Shown in pieces: positions 27,647 to 34,712 of a stretch of DNA of 41,212 nt. This stretch comes from an uncultured bacterium (GTDB taxonomy: Bacteria; Planctomycetota; UBA1135; GCA-002686595). Within the stretch, counting starts at the first letter, position 1. Each line of letters begins with the position of its first letter. The notes under the pieces are model-generated. The model saw nothing but the letters and a program-made list of their open reading frames with translations, was not told the origin of the DNA and searched no databases. The stretch lies in NCBI GenBank assembly GCA_902826945.1, contig CADEGS010000014.1, positions 1 to 41,212 of the forward strand. The letters run 5' to 3'. Position numbers and translations under genes: made by a program.

Positions 27647-28962
27647 CCGTCGAGCTTCCGGAACAGCAGCACGCCGACGGCGAAGAGCGCGGCGCCGGTC
27701 CCGAGCAGGATCGCGCACGGCAGCGCCATGTCCGCGGCGGAGAAGCCGCGCCACAGCGCGCCCTCGACGGCCAGGATGGCCCACTTGAAGGGGCTGACGG
27801 CGCTGGCCGTCACGAGCCACCGGGGCATCGCGATCAGCGGGATCATGCCGCCGCCGATCATCGCCAGCGGCATCATCAGGCCCCACGACGCGCCGGCCAC
27901 GGCCGACTCGCTCTTGCCCAGCACCGAGGAGACCATCATCAGCCCGGTGAAGCAGGCCGCCGTGCAGGCCATGGCCAGCGCCAGCAGGTCGGGGCGGTCG
28001 GGGCGCATGCCCATGGCGACCACGCCGATCGCGAGCAGCAGCGCCATCGTCCCCAGGCAGGCCGCGAAGCACGCCACGCCCTTGCCGGCCAGGAGCTGGG
28101 CGCGCCGCACCGGCGCCATGCGCAGGCGCAAGAGCGTGCCGGAGGCGCGCTCGCGCGCGAGCGTGATCGCGAAGCCCATGGCGACGCTCATCAGGCCCCA
28201 CACGAAGGCCTGCGGGAAGGTGATGTCCCAGGTCGAGCGCGGCTTGCCGGTGCGGTCGCGGCTGACGTCGACGAGCTCGAGCGACGGGCCGAAGCCGCCG
28301 CCCGCTCCGCTCGTGCCATCGGCCAACGCGTCCAGGTCGAACGAGCCGACGAAGGTGTCGAGCGCGCCCAGGAAGCCCTGCAGCACCGCCTTCTGCCCGG
28401 CGTCCATGCCGTCCGAGCCGTCCAGGCTCTCGCGCGCGCCGGCCAGGTCCGCGCGCAGGAGCTCGCGGTCGCCGAAGCGCGCCTGCAGCGCGGCGAAGCT
28501 CGCCTGCATGACGACCCCCTGCAGGAGGCCCGCCTCCGCGCGGCGGCCGGGGTCGATGCCGAGCTCGAGCCGCGGGCGCTCGTCGCCGCCCGCGCCGAAC
28601 AGCGCCCAGGGGTTCGCGCCGTAGCCCGCGGGGATGCGCAGGTAGGCGACGCGGTCGCCCTTCTGCACCGCCGTGCGCGCCCGCTCGAGCGCGGGGAGCG
28701 GCGTGGCCGCGTCCGCGGCGCCGCGCTCGACGCGCAGCGCCGCGCTGTCCGCGAGCGCGTCCGCCAGCGCGCGCGAGGCGTCGCTCCCGTCCTCGTCCAC
28801 GACGACCACGGGCAGCGCGCCGCGCCCGCCGTCGTCGTCGCCGAAGAGCGCGCCGAAGAAGAGCGCGAACATCAGCGGGAAGGCCAGGATCCAGAACAGC
28901 GCGAAGCGGTCGCGCACGAGCAGCTTCAGGTCCTTGGCGGCCAGGGCGAGGACGGCTCTCAT
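27643..28962 (-). CDS. ABC-2 type transporter permease
   Basis: The 439-residue inner-membrane permease has one N-terminal membrane helix (about 20-41, after RAVLALAAKDLKLLVRDR), a large extracytoplasmic domain of about 210 residues (acidic, beginning DDDGGRGALPVVVVDEDG), and six helices in the C-terminal half (about 270-435) with WGLMSVAMGFAITLARERASGTLLRLRMAPVR cut across the typical ABC-2 coupling region. This is the layout of NatB/YhgE-like and LinK-type exporters that move drugs, lipids or sodium. The ATG overlaps the stop of the ATPase gene (ATGA), so both parts of the exporter are made together. The cargo is unknown. Its stop overlaps that of the convergent hybrid kinase. Confidence 0.9.
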   Translation of the reverse strand: MRAVLALAAKDLKLLVRDRFALFWILAFPLMFALFFGALFGDDDGGRGALPVVVVDEDGSDASRALADALADSAALRVERGAADAATPLPALERARTAVQKGDRVAYLRIPAGYGANPWALFGAGGDERPRLELGIDPGRRAEAGLLQGVVMQASFAALQARFGDRELLRADLAGARESLDGSDGMDAGQKAVLQGFLGALDTFVGSFDLDALADGTSGAGGGFGPSLELVDVSRDRTGKPRSTWDITFPQAFVWGLMSVAMGFAITLARERASGTLLRLRMAPVRRAQLLAGKGVACFAACLGTMALLLAIGVVAMGMRPDRPDLLALAMACTAACFTGLMMVSSVLGKSESAVAGASWGLMMPLAMIGGGMIPLIAMPRWLVTASAVSPFKWAILAVEGALWRGFSAADMALPCAILLGTGAALFAVGVLLFRKLDG

Positions 28963-29852
28963 TCGTCGCGCAGGCGGCGGCCGGTGAGCTGCAGGAAGAC
29001 GCGCTCGAGGTCGGGACGCTCGACGCGCAGCGAGCGGATCGAGAGCGCCTCGCGCCCGAGCGCCGCCACGAGCTCGAAGGGCCGCTCGGTGTCGACGCGC
29101 AGCCGGTCGCCCTCGAGCGTGCCCGGCAGGCGCGCGCCCGCGGGCGGCGGCGCGGCCAGCTCGGCCTCGACCAGCGAGGCGCCGCCGTGCGCCTCGATCA
29201 GGGCCTCGACCGAGTCCAGGGCCAGGATGCGGCCGCCGTCCATGATCGCCACGCGGTCGCACAGGCGCTGCGCCTCTTCCATGTAGTGCGTCGTGTAGAG
29301 CAGCGTCATGCCGCCCGCGCGCAGCGCCTCGATGCTCTCGAAGACGTGGTTGCGCGACTGCGGGTCGACGCCGACCGTCGGCTCGTCGCACACGAGCACG
29401 CGCGGCTCGTGCACCAGCGCGCAGGCCAGGTTCAGCCGCCGCTTCATGCCGCCCGAGTAGGCCAGCGTGCGGTCCTTGCGGCGCTCGGAGAGCCCCGCGA
29501 AGTCGAGCGCCCAGTCGACGCGCTCGCGCAGGCGCGCGCCGGAGAGGCCGTACAGCGCGCCGAACAGCGCCAGGTTCTCCTCGCCGGTGAGCTCGTCGTA
29601 GATCGCGAGCGCCTGCGGCGCGACGCCGATCTGCGCGCGCACGGCCGGGTCGGTCGGGTCGCGCCGCCCGCCGATCCACACCTCGCCCGCGTCGGGCACG
29701 AGCACGCCCGCCAGCATGTGGATCGTCGTCGTCTTGCCGGCGCCGTTCGGCCCGAGCAGGCCGAACGCCTCGCCCGCCTGCACGGTGAACGAGACGTCGT
29801 CCACGGCCTGCAGGCTCCCGTAGCCCTTGCGCAGCGAGCGAGCCTCGAGCAT
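28959..29852 (-). CDS. ABC-2 type transporter ATP-binding protein
   Basis: The 297-residue ATPase has Walker A GPNGAGKTT (residues 34-42), Q-loop near GVAPQALAIY, signature YSGGMKRR (132-139), Walker B VLVCDEPTVGVDP (152-164) and the switch His in YTTHYMEEA. YSGGMKRRLNLA and the DPQSRNHVFE segment place it in the DrrA/CcmA-like group of ABC-2 exporters. The C-terminal 80 residues (from about 215) form the small regulatory extension of that group and end LERVFLQLTGRRLRDE. ATG 29852 is the first Met giving the standard N-terminus MLEARSLRKGYG. It is the first gene of a two-gene operon with the permease; the gap to the divergent FG-GAP-S74 gene is 134 bases. Confidence 0.94.
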   Translation of the reverse strand: MLEARSLRKGYGSLQAVDDVSFTVQAGEAFGLLGPNGAGKTTTIHMLAGVLVPDAGEVWIGGRRDPTDPAVRAQIGVAPQALAIYDELTGEENLALFGALYGLSGARLRERVDWALDFAGLSERRKDRTLAYSGGMKRRLNLACALVHEPRVLVCDEPTVGVDPQSRNHVFESIEALRAGGMTLLYTTHYMEEAQRLCDRVAIMDGGRILALDSVEALIEAHGGASLVEAELAAPPPAGARLPGTLEGDRLRVDTERPFELVAALGREALSIRSLRVERPDLERVFLQLTGRRLRDE

Positions 29853-29912
29853 GGCGCGCCATGGTAGCGGCGGGAGAGCGCCGCGGCGCGCACGGCGTCC
29901 GCGGCCCGAGCG

Positions 29913-29941
29913 TGGTCCAGGCCTCCCGCAGAGCCTAGGCT
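29913..29941 (+). promoter_or_regulatory. Candidate promoter of the FG-GAP-S74 gene
   Basis: TGGTCC (29913-29918), 17 bases, TAGGCT (29936-29941). The ATG at 29987 is 45 bases downstream and has a consensus AGGAGG at 29976-29981, five bases before it. Confidence 0.35.
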
Positions 29942-29986
29942 GCGGCCCTCGCGACTCCCTCTTCCCCACGATCCCAGGAGGCGTCC

Positions 29987-32485
29987 ATGCTCTCGACGTT
30001 CGCGCTCGTGCTCCTTCCGTTCGTGCAGGCCTCGCGCGTCGCGCCGAGCCTCCCCCCGCCGGCGGAGCGCCCGCCGCTCCGGATCGTCGGCGCGGACGCC
30101 GACGGCGACGGCGACGAGGATCTCGTGACCTTCCGCGCCGGCGAGGGCGGAGCCCTGCTCGAGAACCTGGGCGAGGGCGGCTTCGCCGACGTGACGCGCG
30201 AGCGCGGCCTGCACATCGACGCGGGCGTGCGCGACGTGCTGTGGCAAGACCTCGACGGCGACGGGCGCGCGGACCTGCTGGAGGCGGGCGAGGTGACGCG
30301 GGTGTGGCTCCAGGAGCCCGACGGCTCGTTCTCCGACGGGACGCCCGACGCCGGGCTGGCGCCGGGCGCGGTCGTGCTCGCGGCCGCCGCGCTCGACCTC
30401 GACCGCGACGGGGCCATGGACCTCGTGCTCGACACGCAGGGCGGGCTGCAGGCCTGGCGCAACCGGCGCGGGCGCTTCGAGGCGGTCCCGGTCGCGCGCG
30501 CGGAGCGAGCGTCGTCGCCGGCGCCGCTCGCGGTCGCCGCGGGGACCGATGCCGGCGAGCCCCGCGCGGACGGCGCGTCGGGAGCCCCTCCCGCGACGCT
30601 CGCTCTCGACCGGCCGAGGCGGCCCGGCGCGGCTCCGGCACCGGTGGCGCGTCCGGAGTCCGGCCCAGGGGCCGGCGCGCCGCAGCCCGTCCTCCTGGAC
30701 GCGCTCGGGCCGCTCGGAGACGAGGAGCCCGCGCTCGCCTGCGCGGCCGCGCTGCGCGACCAGGCCGGCGGCGGGTGCCTGCTCGCGTCGAGCGCTCCCG
30801 CGCTCGGACGCCTCTACCCGCTCGGGCAAGAGCTCTCGATCGACCCCGCGGGCCGCGTGGGGATCGGCACCGTCGCGCCGGCGGCGACGCTCGACGTCGC
30901 CGGCTCGGCTCCGCTGGCGCTGGTCGTGCGCGGGGCGGCGGCGCTGCTCGAGGCCGGGGTCGAGCTGCTCGTCGCCGACGAGCTCGGCGCGCCCCGGCAG
31001 GCGCTGGCCGCGACGGACGATCTCCTGGTCGGCGTCGACGCGTGGTCGCAGGTCGTCCTCGGGCCGGGCGGCAACGTGTGCATCGACGCCGCCGGCCGGC
31101 TCGGGATCGGCGTGCCGCTCCCGGCCGTGCCGCTGCACGTGCGCGGAGCAGGCGGGGACGCGCTGCAGGTGGACGAAGGCGCGCTGCGGCTGGGCAGCGG
31201 CGCGGGGATCGAGGCGCTGGACGACGCGAGCGTGGCGCGCACCGCGCTCTCGTGCTTCGGGACCGACGACCTCTACCTCGGCCCGGACTCCTGGCAGACC
31301 CTGTTCCTCGGCGCCTCGGGGAACGTCGCCATCGACCCGGCCGGCGGCGTCGGCATCGGCACCGTCTCGCCGGACGCGCCGCTCGAGGTGCGCGGCACCG
31401 GCTCGGACGCGCTGCTCGTGGACGAGGGCGCATTGCGCCTGGGCCCCAGCGCCGGGATCGAGGCGCTGGACGCGACGGAGGTGCCGCGCACGGCGCTCAC
31501 CTGCTTCGGCACGGACGACCTGTACGTCGGCCCGGACGCGTGGCAGCGCCTGTTCCTCGGCCCCGGCGGGAACGTCTCCGTCGACGGCCTGGGACACCTG
31601 GGCGTCGGGACGGTGTCGGCGGGGACGCCGCTCGAGGTGCACGGCACCGGGGCGGAGGCGGTGCGCGTCGACCTGGGCGCGCTGCGGCTCGGGCCGAGCG
31701 CGAGCCTGGAGGTCGAGGACGGCGCGAGCGCGTCGCGCCTGGCGCTGACCTCGTTCGGCACCGACGAGCTCTACCTCGCCCCCGACACCTGGCAGCGCCT
31801 GTTCGTGGGGCCCGGAGGGAACGTGGTGGTCGACGCGCTGGGCCGGCTGGGCGTGGGCACGCCGACGCCGGACGCGCCGCTCGAGGTGCGCGGCACGGGC
31901 TCGGACGCGGTGCGCGTGGACCAGGGCGCGCTGCGCCTGGGGCCGAGCGCGAGCCTGGAGGCCGAGGACACCGCGAGCGTGTCGCGTCTGGCGCTGACCT
32001 CGTTCGGCACCGACGAGCTCTACCTCGCGCCCGACACCTGGCAGCGCGTCGTGCTCGGCCCGACGGCGAGCGTCACGATCGACGGCGCCGGCAACGTCGG
32101 GCTCGGCGTGGCCTCGCCCGCCAACGTGCTCACCGTCGAGCAGGGCTCGGCCACCGACCCGATCGCCGACGCCTGGACGACGTACAGCTCGCGGCGCTGG
32201 AAGGAGGACGTGCGCCCGATCGAGGATGCGCTCGACGCGGTGCTCGCCCTGCGCGGCGTGCGCTACCGCTGGAGGGAGAGCGGGCGCGCCGACCTCGGCT
32301 TCGTCGCCGAGGAGGTCGGGCAGGTCGTGCCCGAGCTCGTCCAGTACGAGGAGAACGGCGTGGACGCGCGCTCGGTCGACTACGCCCGCGTGACGGCGCT
32401 GCTCGTCGAGGCGGTCAAGGCGCAGGAGGCCGCGATCGCGACGCTGCGCGCGGAGGTCGCCTCCCTGCGGGCGCGGCGGCCATGA
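29987..32485 (+). CDS. Secreted FG-GAP / 83-residue-repeat protein with C-terminal S74 endosialidase-type chaperone
   Basis: The 832-residue exported protein (signal peptide of about 16 residues, MLSTFALVLLPFVQAS) has three parts. First come three FG-GAP/VCBS calcium loops (DADGDGDEDLV, DLDGDGRADLL, DLDRDGAMDLV; about 36-150), then a Pro/Ala-rich linker. Residues about 301-713 hold one divergent and four close 81-83-residue repeats (LEVRGTGSDA, GALRLGPSA, LYLAPDTWQR, GNVVVDALGRLGVGT). The C-terminus (about 730-832) is an intramolecular chaperone of the endosialidase/peptidase S74 type: SSRRWKEDVRPIEDALDAV, YRWRESG, LGFVAEEVGQVVPELV and SVDYARVTALLVEA. Ser734 and Lys739 have the spacing of the self-cleavage dyad of phage tail-spike chaperones. 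It is therefore expected to form a trimeric, self-processed surface fibre. No phage genes are nearby; its role could be adhesion. Confidence 0.88.
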   Translation: MLSTFALVLLPFVQASRVAPSLPPPAERPPLRIVGADADGDGDEDLVTFRAGEGGALLENLGEGGFADVTRERGLHIDAGVRDVLWQDLDGDGRADLLEAGEVTRVWLQEPDGSFSDGTPDAGLAPGAVVLAAAALDLDRDGAMDLVLDTQGGLQAWRNRRGRFEAVPVARAERASSPAPLAVAAGTDAGEPRADGASGAPPATLALDRPRRPGAAPAPVARPESGPGAGAPQPVLLDALGPLGDEEPALACAAALRDQAGGGCLLASSAPALGRLYPLGQELSIDPAGRVGIGTVAPAATLDVAGSAPLALVVRGAAALLEAGVELLVADELGAPRQALAATDDLLVGVDAWSQVVLGPGGNVCIDAAGRLGIGVPLPAVPLHVRGAGGDALQVDEGALRLGSGAGIEALDDASVARTALSCFGTDDLYLGPDSWQTLFLGASGNVAIDPAGGVGIGTVSPDAPLEVRGTGSDALLVDEGALRLGPSAGIEALDATEVPRTALTCFGTDDLYVGPDAWQRLFLGPGGNVSVDGLGHLGVGTVSAGTPLEVHGTGAEAVRVDLGALRLGPSASLEVEDGASASRLALTSFGTDELYLAPDTWQRLFVGPGGNVVVDALGRLGVGTPTPDAPLEVRGTGSDAVRVDQGALRLGPSASLEAEDTASVSRLALTSFGTDELYLAPDTWQRVVLGPTASVTIDGAGNVGLGVASPANVLTVEQGSATDPIADAWTTYSSRRWKEDVRPIEDALDAVLALRGVRYRWRESGRADLGFVAEEVGQVVPELVQYEENGVDARSVDYARVTALLVEAVKAQEAAIATLRAEVASLRARRP
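30887..32125 (+). repeat. Tandem 249-bp coding repeats (four copies plus one divergent)
   Basis: Four in-frame units of exactly 249 bp begin at 31130, 31379, 31628 and 31877; a diverged 243-bp unit precedes them from 30887 and a partial unit follows from 32126. Units three and four are nearly identical over long stretches (the GPSASLE to PDTWQR part), which points to recent duplication or gene conversion. Each unit encodes 83 residues of the S74-protein shaft. Confidence 0.9.
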
Positions 32486-32502
32486 GCGCGCCGCGGACGG
32501 GC

Positions 32503-32508
32503 TAGAAT
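32503..32508 (+). promoter_or_regulatory. Candidate -10 box of the second methyltransferase gene
   Basis: TAGAAT (five of six bases of TATAAT), 16 bases before ATG 32525. No good -35 hexamer is seen at 17 bases; the upstream gene ends at 32485, so read-through is also possible. Confidence 0.35.
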
Positions 32509-32524
32509 CCGCGGCTCGCTGCGC

Positions 32525-33277
32525 ATGGACCTGGCGGAGGAGTACCGGCGGCAGAGCGCCTGGCGGCCGTGGGCGCGCGTGCTCGACCTGCTGCCGCCGC
32601 TCGGCGGGCAGACGGTGCTCGACCTCGGCTGCGGGCCGGGCGAGCAGGCGGCGCTGCTCGCGGCGCGCGGCGCGCGCGTCGTCGGCCTGGACGCGAACGA
32701 GGAGCTCCTGTGCGCCGCCCGCGCGCGAGCGCTCCCCGGCGCGCGCTTCGAGCGCGCGGACCTGCGCGCGGCGATCGACCCCGGCGTGGTGGCCGACGGG
32801 CTGTGGTGCAGCTTCGCGCCGGCCTACTTCCCCGACCTCGCGCCGGCGCTCGCGGCGTGGACGCGGAGCGTCGTCCCGGGCGGCTGGGTGGCCCTGGTCG
32901 AGGTCGACGACCTCTTCGGGCACGAGCCGCTCTCCGCGCGCGCGAGGGAGCTGCTCGACGCCACGGCCGCGCGCGCCCTGGCGGCGGGCTTCTACGACTT
33001 CCGCATGGGCGGGAAGCTGGCCGCGCACGCGCTTCGGGCAGGGCTCGCGGAGGTGCGCACGCTCGCGCTCGAGGACGCGGAGCTCGCCTTCGACGGCCCG
33101 GCCGCGCCCGACGTGCTCGCGGCCTGGTCCCGGCGGCTCGAGCGCATGCGGCTGCCCCGCGAGGTGTGCGGCGCGGAGTGGGGGGCGGTGCGGGACGAGC
33201 TGCTGGCGACGCTCGCGCGCGCCGACCACCGCTCGCGCGCGCGCGTCGTCCTGTGCCTGGCGCGCACGCCGCGCTGA
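32525..33277 (+). CDS. Class I SAM-dependent methyltransferase (Methyltransf_25/UbiE-like)
   Basis: The 250-residue cytoplasmic enzyme has motif I TVLDLGCGPGEQAALLA (about residues 35-51), the acidic end of strand two in VVGLDANEELL, motif II-like ADLRAAIDPGVVADGLWCSF and the motif III strand VVPGGWVALVEVDDLF. It begins EEYRRQSAWRPWARVL, as in small-molecule methyltransferases of the UbiE/COQ5 or Methyltransf_25 group. The acceptor is unknown. It lies alone between the S74 protein and the PTS genes; 76 bases and a separate promoter candidate separate it from the PTS genes, so a metabolic link is not shown. ATG 32525 is the first Met and places motif I at the usual distance. Confidence 0.88.
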   Translation: MDLAEEYRRQSAWRPWARVLDLLPPLGGQTVLDLGCGPGEQAALLAARGARVVGLDANEELLCAARARALPGARFERADLRAAIDPGVVADGLWCSFAPAYFPDLAPALAAWTRSVVPGGWVALVEVDDLFGHEPLSARARELLDATAARALAAGFYDFRMGGKLAAHALRAGLAEVRTLALEDAELAFDGPAAPDVLAAWSRRLERMRLPREVCGAEWGAVRDELLATLARADHRSRARVVLCLARTPR

Positions 33278-33282
33278 GCCCC

Positions 33283-33311
33283 TGGCCGCCGGCCCGGATC
33301 GCCCGTAGGAT
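33283..33311 (+). promoter_or_regulatory. Candidate promoter of the PTS-mannosidase operon
   Basis: TGGCCG (33283-33288), 17 bases, TAGGAT (33306-33311), 42 bases before ATG 33354. The same hexamer and spacer precede the S46 gene. I saw no obvious operator palindrome or cre-like site overlapping it. Confidence 0.4.
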
Positions 33312-33353
33312 CGCCGCGCCCGCCCCCGGCGCCGCAGGGTCCCGGCGCCGGTC

Positions 33354-34394
33354 ATGATCGAAGCGCTCAAGAAGGTCCGCCAGCACCTGCTGACCGGGGT
33401 GTCGTACGTCATCCCGCTGATCGCGTGCGGCGGGATCCTGATCGCGGTCGCGATCGCGCTGGTGCCGATGGGCGAGGGCGGGCCGGACTTCGCGGGCGCG
33501 CCGCTGGCGAAGCTCCTGCTCGACGTCGGAGCGGCGGCGTTCGAGCTCTTCCCGGCCGTGCTGGGCGGCTACGTCGCCTACGCGCTGGCGGGCAAGCCGG
33601 GGCTCGTGCCCGGCTTCGTCGGCGGGCACCTCGCCGGGCAGGTGCAGGCGGGCTTCCTCGGCGCGCTCGTGATCGGGCTCGTCGCGGGCTGGACCGCGAA
33701 CGCGCTCAAGCGCCTGCCGCTGCCGCGTCCGCTGCGCCCGATCCTGCCGATCCTGGTCGTGCCGGTGCTCTCGTCGCTCTTGGTCGGCGTCTTGATGCTG
33801 CGCGTGATCGGGGCGCCCATCGCCGGCGCGATGAGCGGGCTCGAGGGCTGGCTGCGCACGCTCTCGGGCGGCAACGCGGCCGTGCTGGCCGCGGTGCTGG
33901 GCGGGATGATCGCGTTCGACATGGGCGGGCCGGTGAACAAGGCCGCCTTCTTCTTCGGCGCCGCGATGATCCAGGAGGGGAACTACGCGGTGATGGGCGC
34001 CTGCGCCGCGGCGATCTGCACGCCGCCGCTCGGGCTCGGGCTCGCGACCGTGCTGCGCCGCGGCCTGTGGCGCAGCGAGGAGCAGGAGGCGGGGCTGGCC
34101 GCGCTCGCGATGGGCATGATCGGGATCACCGAGGGCGCGATCCCCTTCGCGGCCTCCGACCCGCTGCGCGTGATCCCGTGCATCGTCTCGGGCTCGATGC
34201 TGGCGGCGGTGATCGCGATGCTGGGCGGCGTGGGCGACCACGCGCCGCACGGCGGGCCGATCGTGCTGCCGGTGGTGGACCGGCCGCTCGTGTACGCGCT
34301 CGCCATCGTCGCGGGCGCGCTCGTGACCGCGCTCGCGATCAACGGCTGGAAGGCGCTGGCGCGCGCGCGCGCCGGGACGGAGGCGAACGCATGA
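33354..34394 (+). CDS. PTS fructose-family permease, EIIC component
   Basis: The 346-residue integral membrane protein carries the sugar channel of a phosphotransferase system of the Fru superfamily. Characteristic sequences are [18 protein letters not shown] at the N-terminus, [28 protein letters not shown], and [17 protein letters not shown], matching the conserved core of FruA/FrwC/FryC/MngA EIIC domains. About nine membrane helices are visible. It is not fused to EIIB, which is the next gene (ATGA overlap). The sugar could be fructose, mannose or a mannoside such as mannosylglycerate, because a GH38 enzyme is in the same operon; the sequence alone does not decide this. Confidence 0.93.
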   Translation: MIEALKKVRQHLLTGVSYVIPLIACGGILIAVAIALVPMGEGGPDFAGAPLAKLLLDVGAAAFELFPAVLGGYVAYALAGKPGLVPGFVGGHLAGQVQAGFLGALVIGLVAGWTANALKRLPLPRPLRPILPILVVPVLSSLLVGVLMLRVIGAPIAGAMSGLEGWLRTLSGGNAAVLAAVLGGMIAFDMGGPVNKAAFFFGAAMIQEGNYAVMGACAAAICTPPLGLGLATVLRRGLWRSEEQEAGLAALAMGMIGITEGAIPFAASDPLRVIPCIVSGSMLAAVIAMLGGVGDHAPHGGPIVLPVVDRPLVYALAIVAGALVTALAINGWKALARARAGTEANA

Positions 34395-34696
34395 GGATCG
34401 TGGCGATCACCGCGTGCCCGACGGGCATCGCGCACACGTACATGGCGGCCGAGCTGCTCGAGCGCGCGGCCGCGGCGCTCGGGCACGAGCTGCGCGTCGA
34501 GACGCAGGGCGCGCTGGGCGCCGAGAACGAGCTCAGCGCGGCCGAGGTGCGCGCCTGCGACGCGGTGCTCCTGGCCGCGGACGTCGCGGTCGAGGGGCGC
34601 GAGCGCTTCGCGGGCAAGCGCGTGCTCGAGGTCTCGATGAAGGAGGCCATCGGCGCCCCGGAGGCCGTGCTGCGCCGGCTGGCCCAGGGGAGCTGA
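34391..34696 (+). CDS. PTS fructose-family EIIB component
   Basis: The 101-residue cytoplasmic phospho-carrier has the Fru-type EIIB active site [16 protein letters not shown] with the phosphorylated Cys9, followed by [13 protein letters not shown] and the usual [12 protein letters not shown] segment. It passes phosphate from the EIIA domain to the incoming sugar at EIIC. The length agrees with free-standing EIIB-Fru proteins such as FrwB and FryB. It begins four bases inside the end of the EIIC gene and ends 16 bases before the next one, in an obvious operon. Confidence 0.95.
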   Translation: MRIVAITACPTGIAHTYMAAELLERAAAALGHELRVETQGALGAENELSAAEVRACDAVLLAADVAVEGRERFAGKRVLEVSMKEAIGAPEAVLRRLAQGS

Positions 34697-34712
34697 CGGC
34701 GCCGCGCGAGCG

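Noticed and set aside
31130..32125. Tandem repeats as a CRISPR or satellite array
   Set aside because: Units are 249 bp, in frame and coding without unique spacers; they are protein repeats.
29987..32485. S74 domain as a sign of a prophage
   Set aside because: No capsid, terminase, portal, tail, integrase or lysis gene in the neighbourhood, and the protein has a Sec signal peptide.
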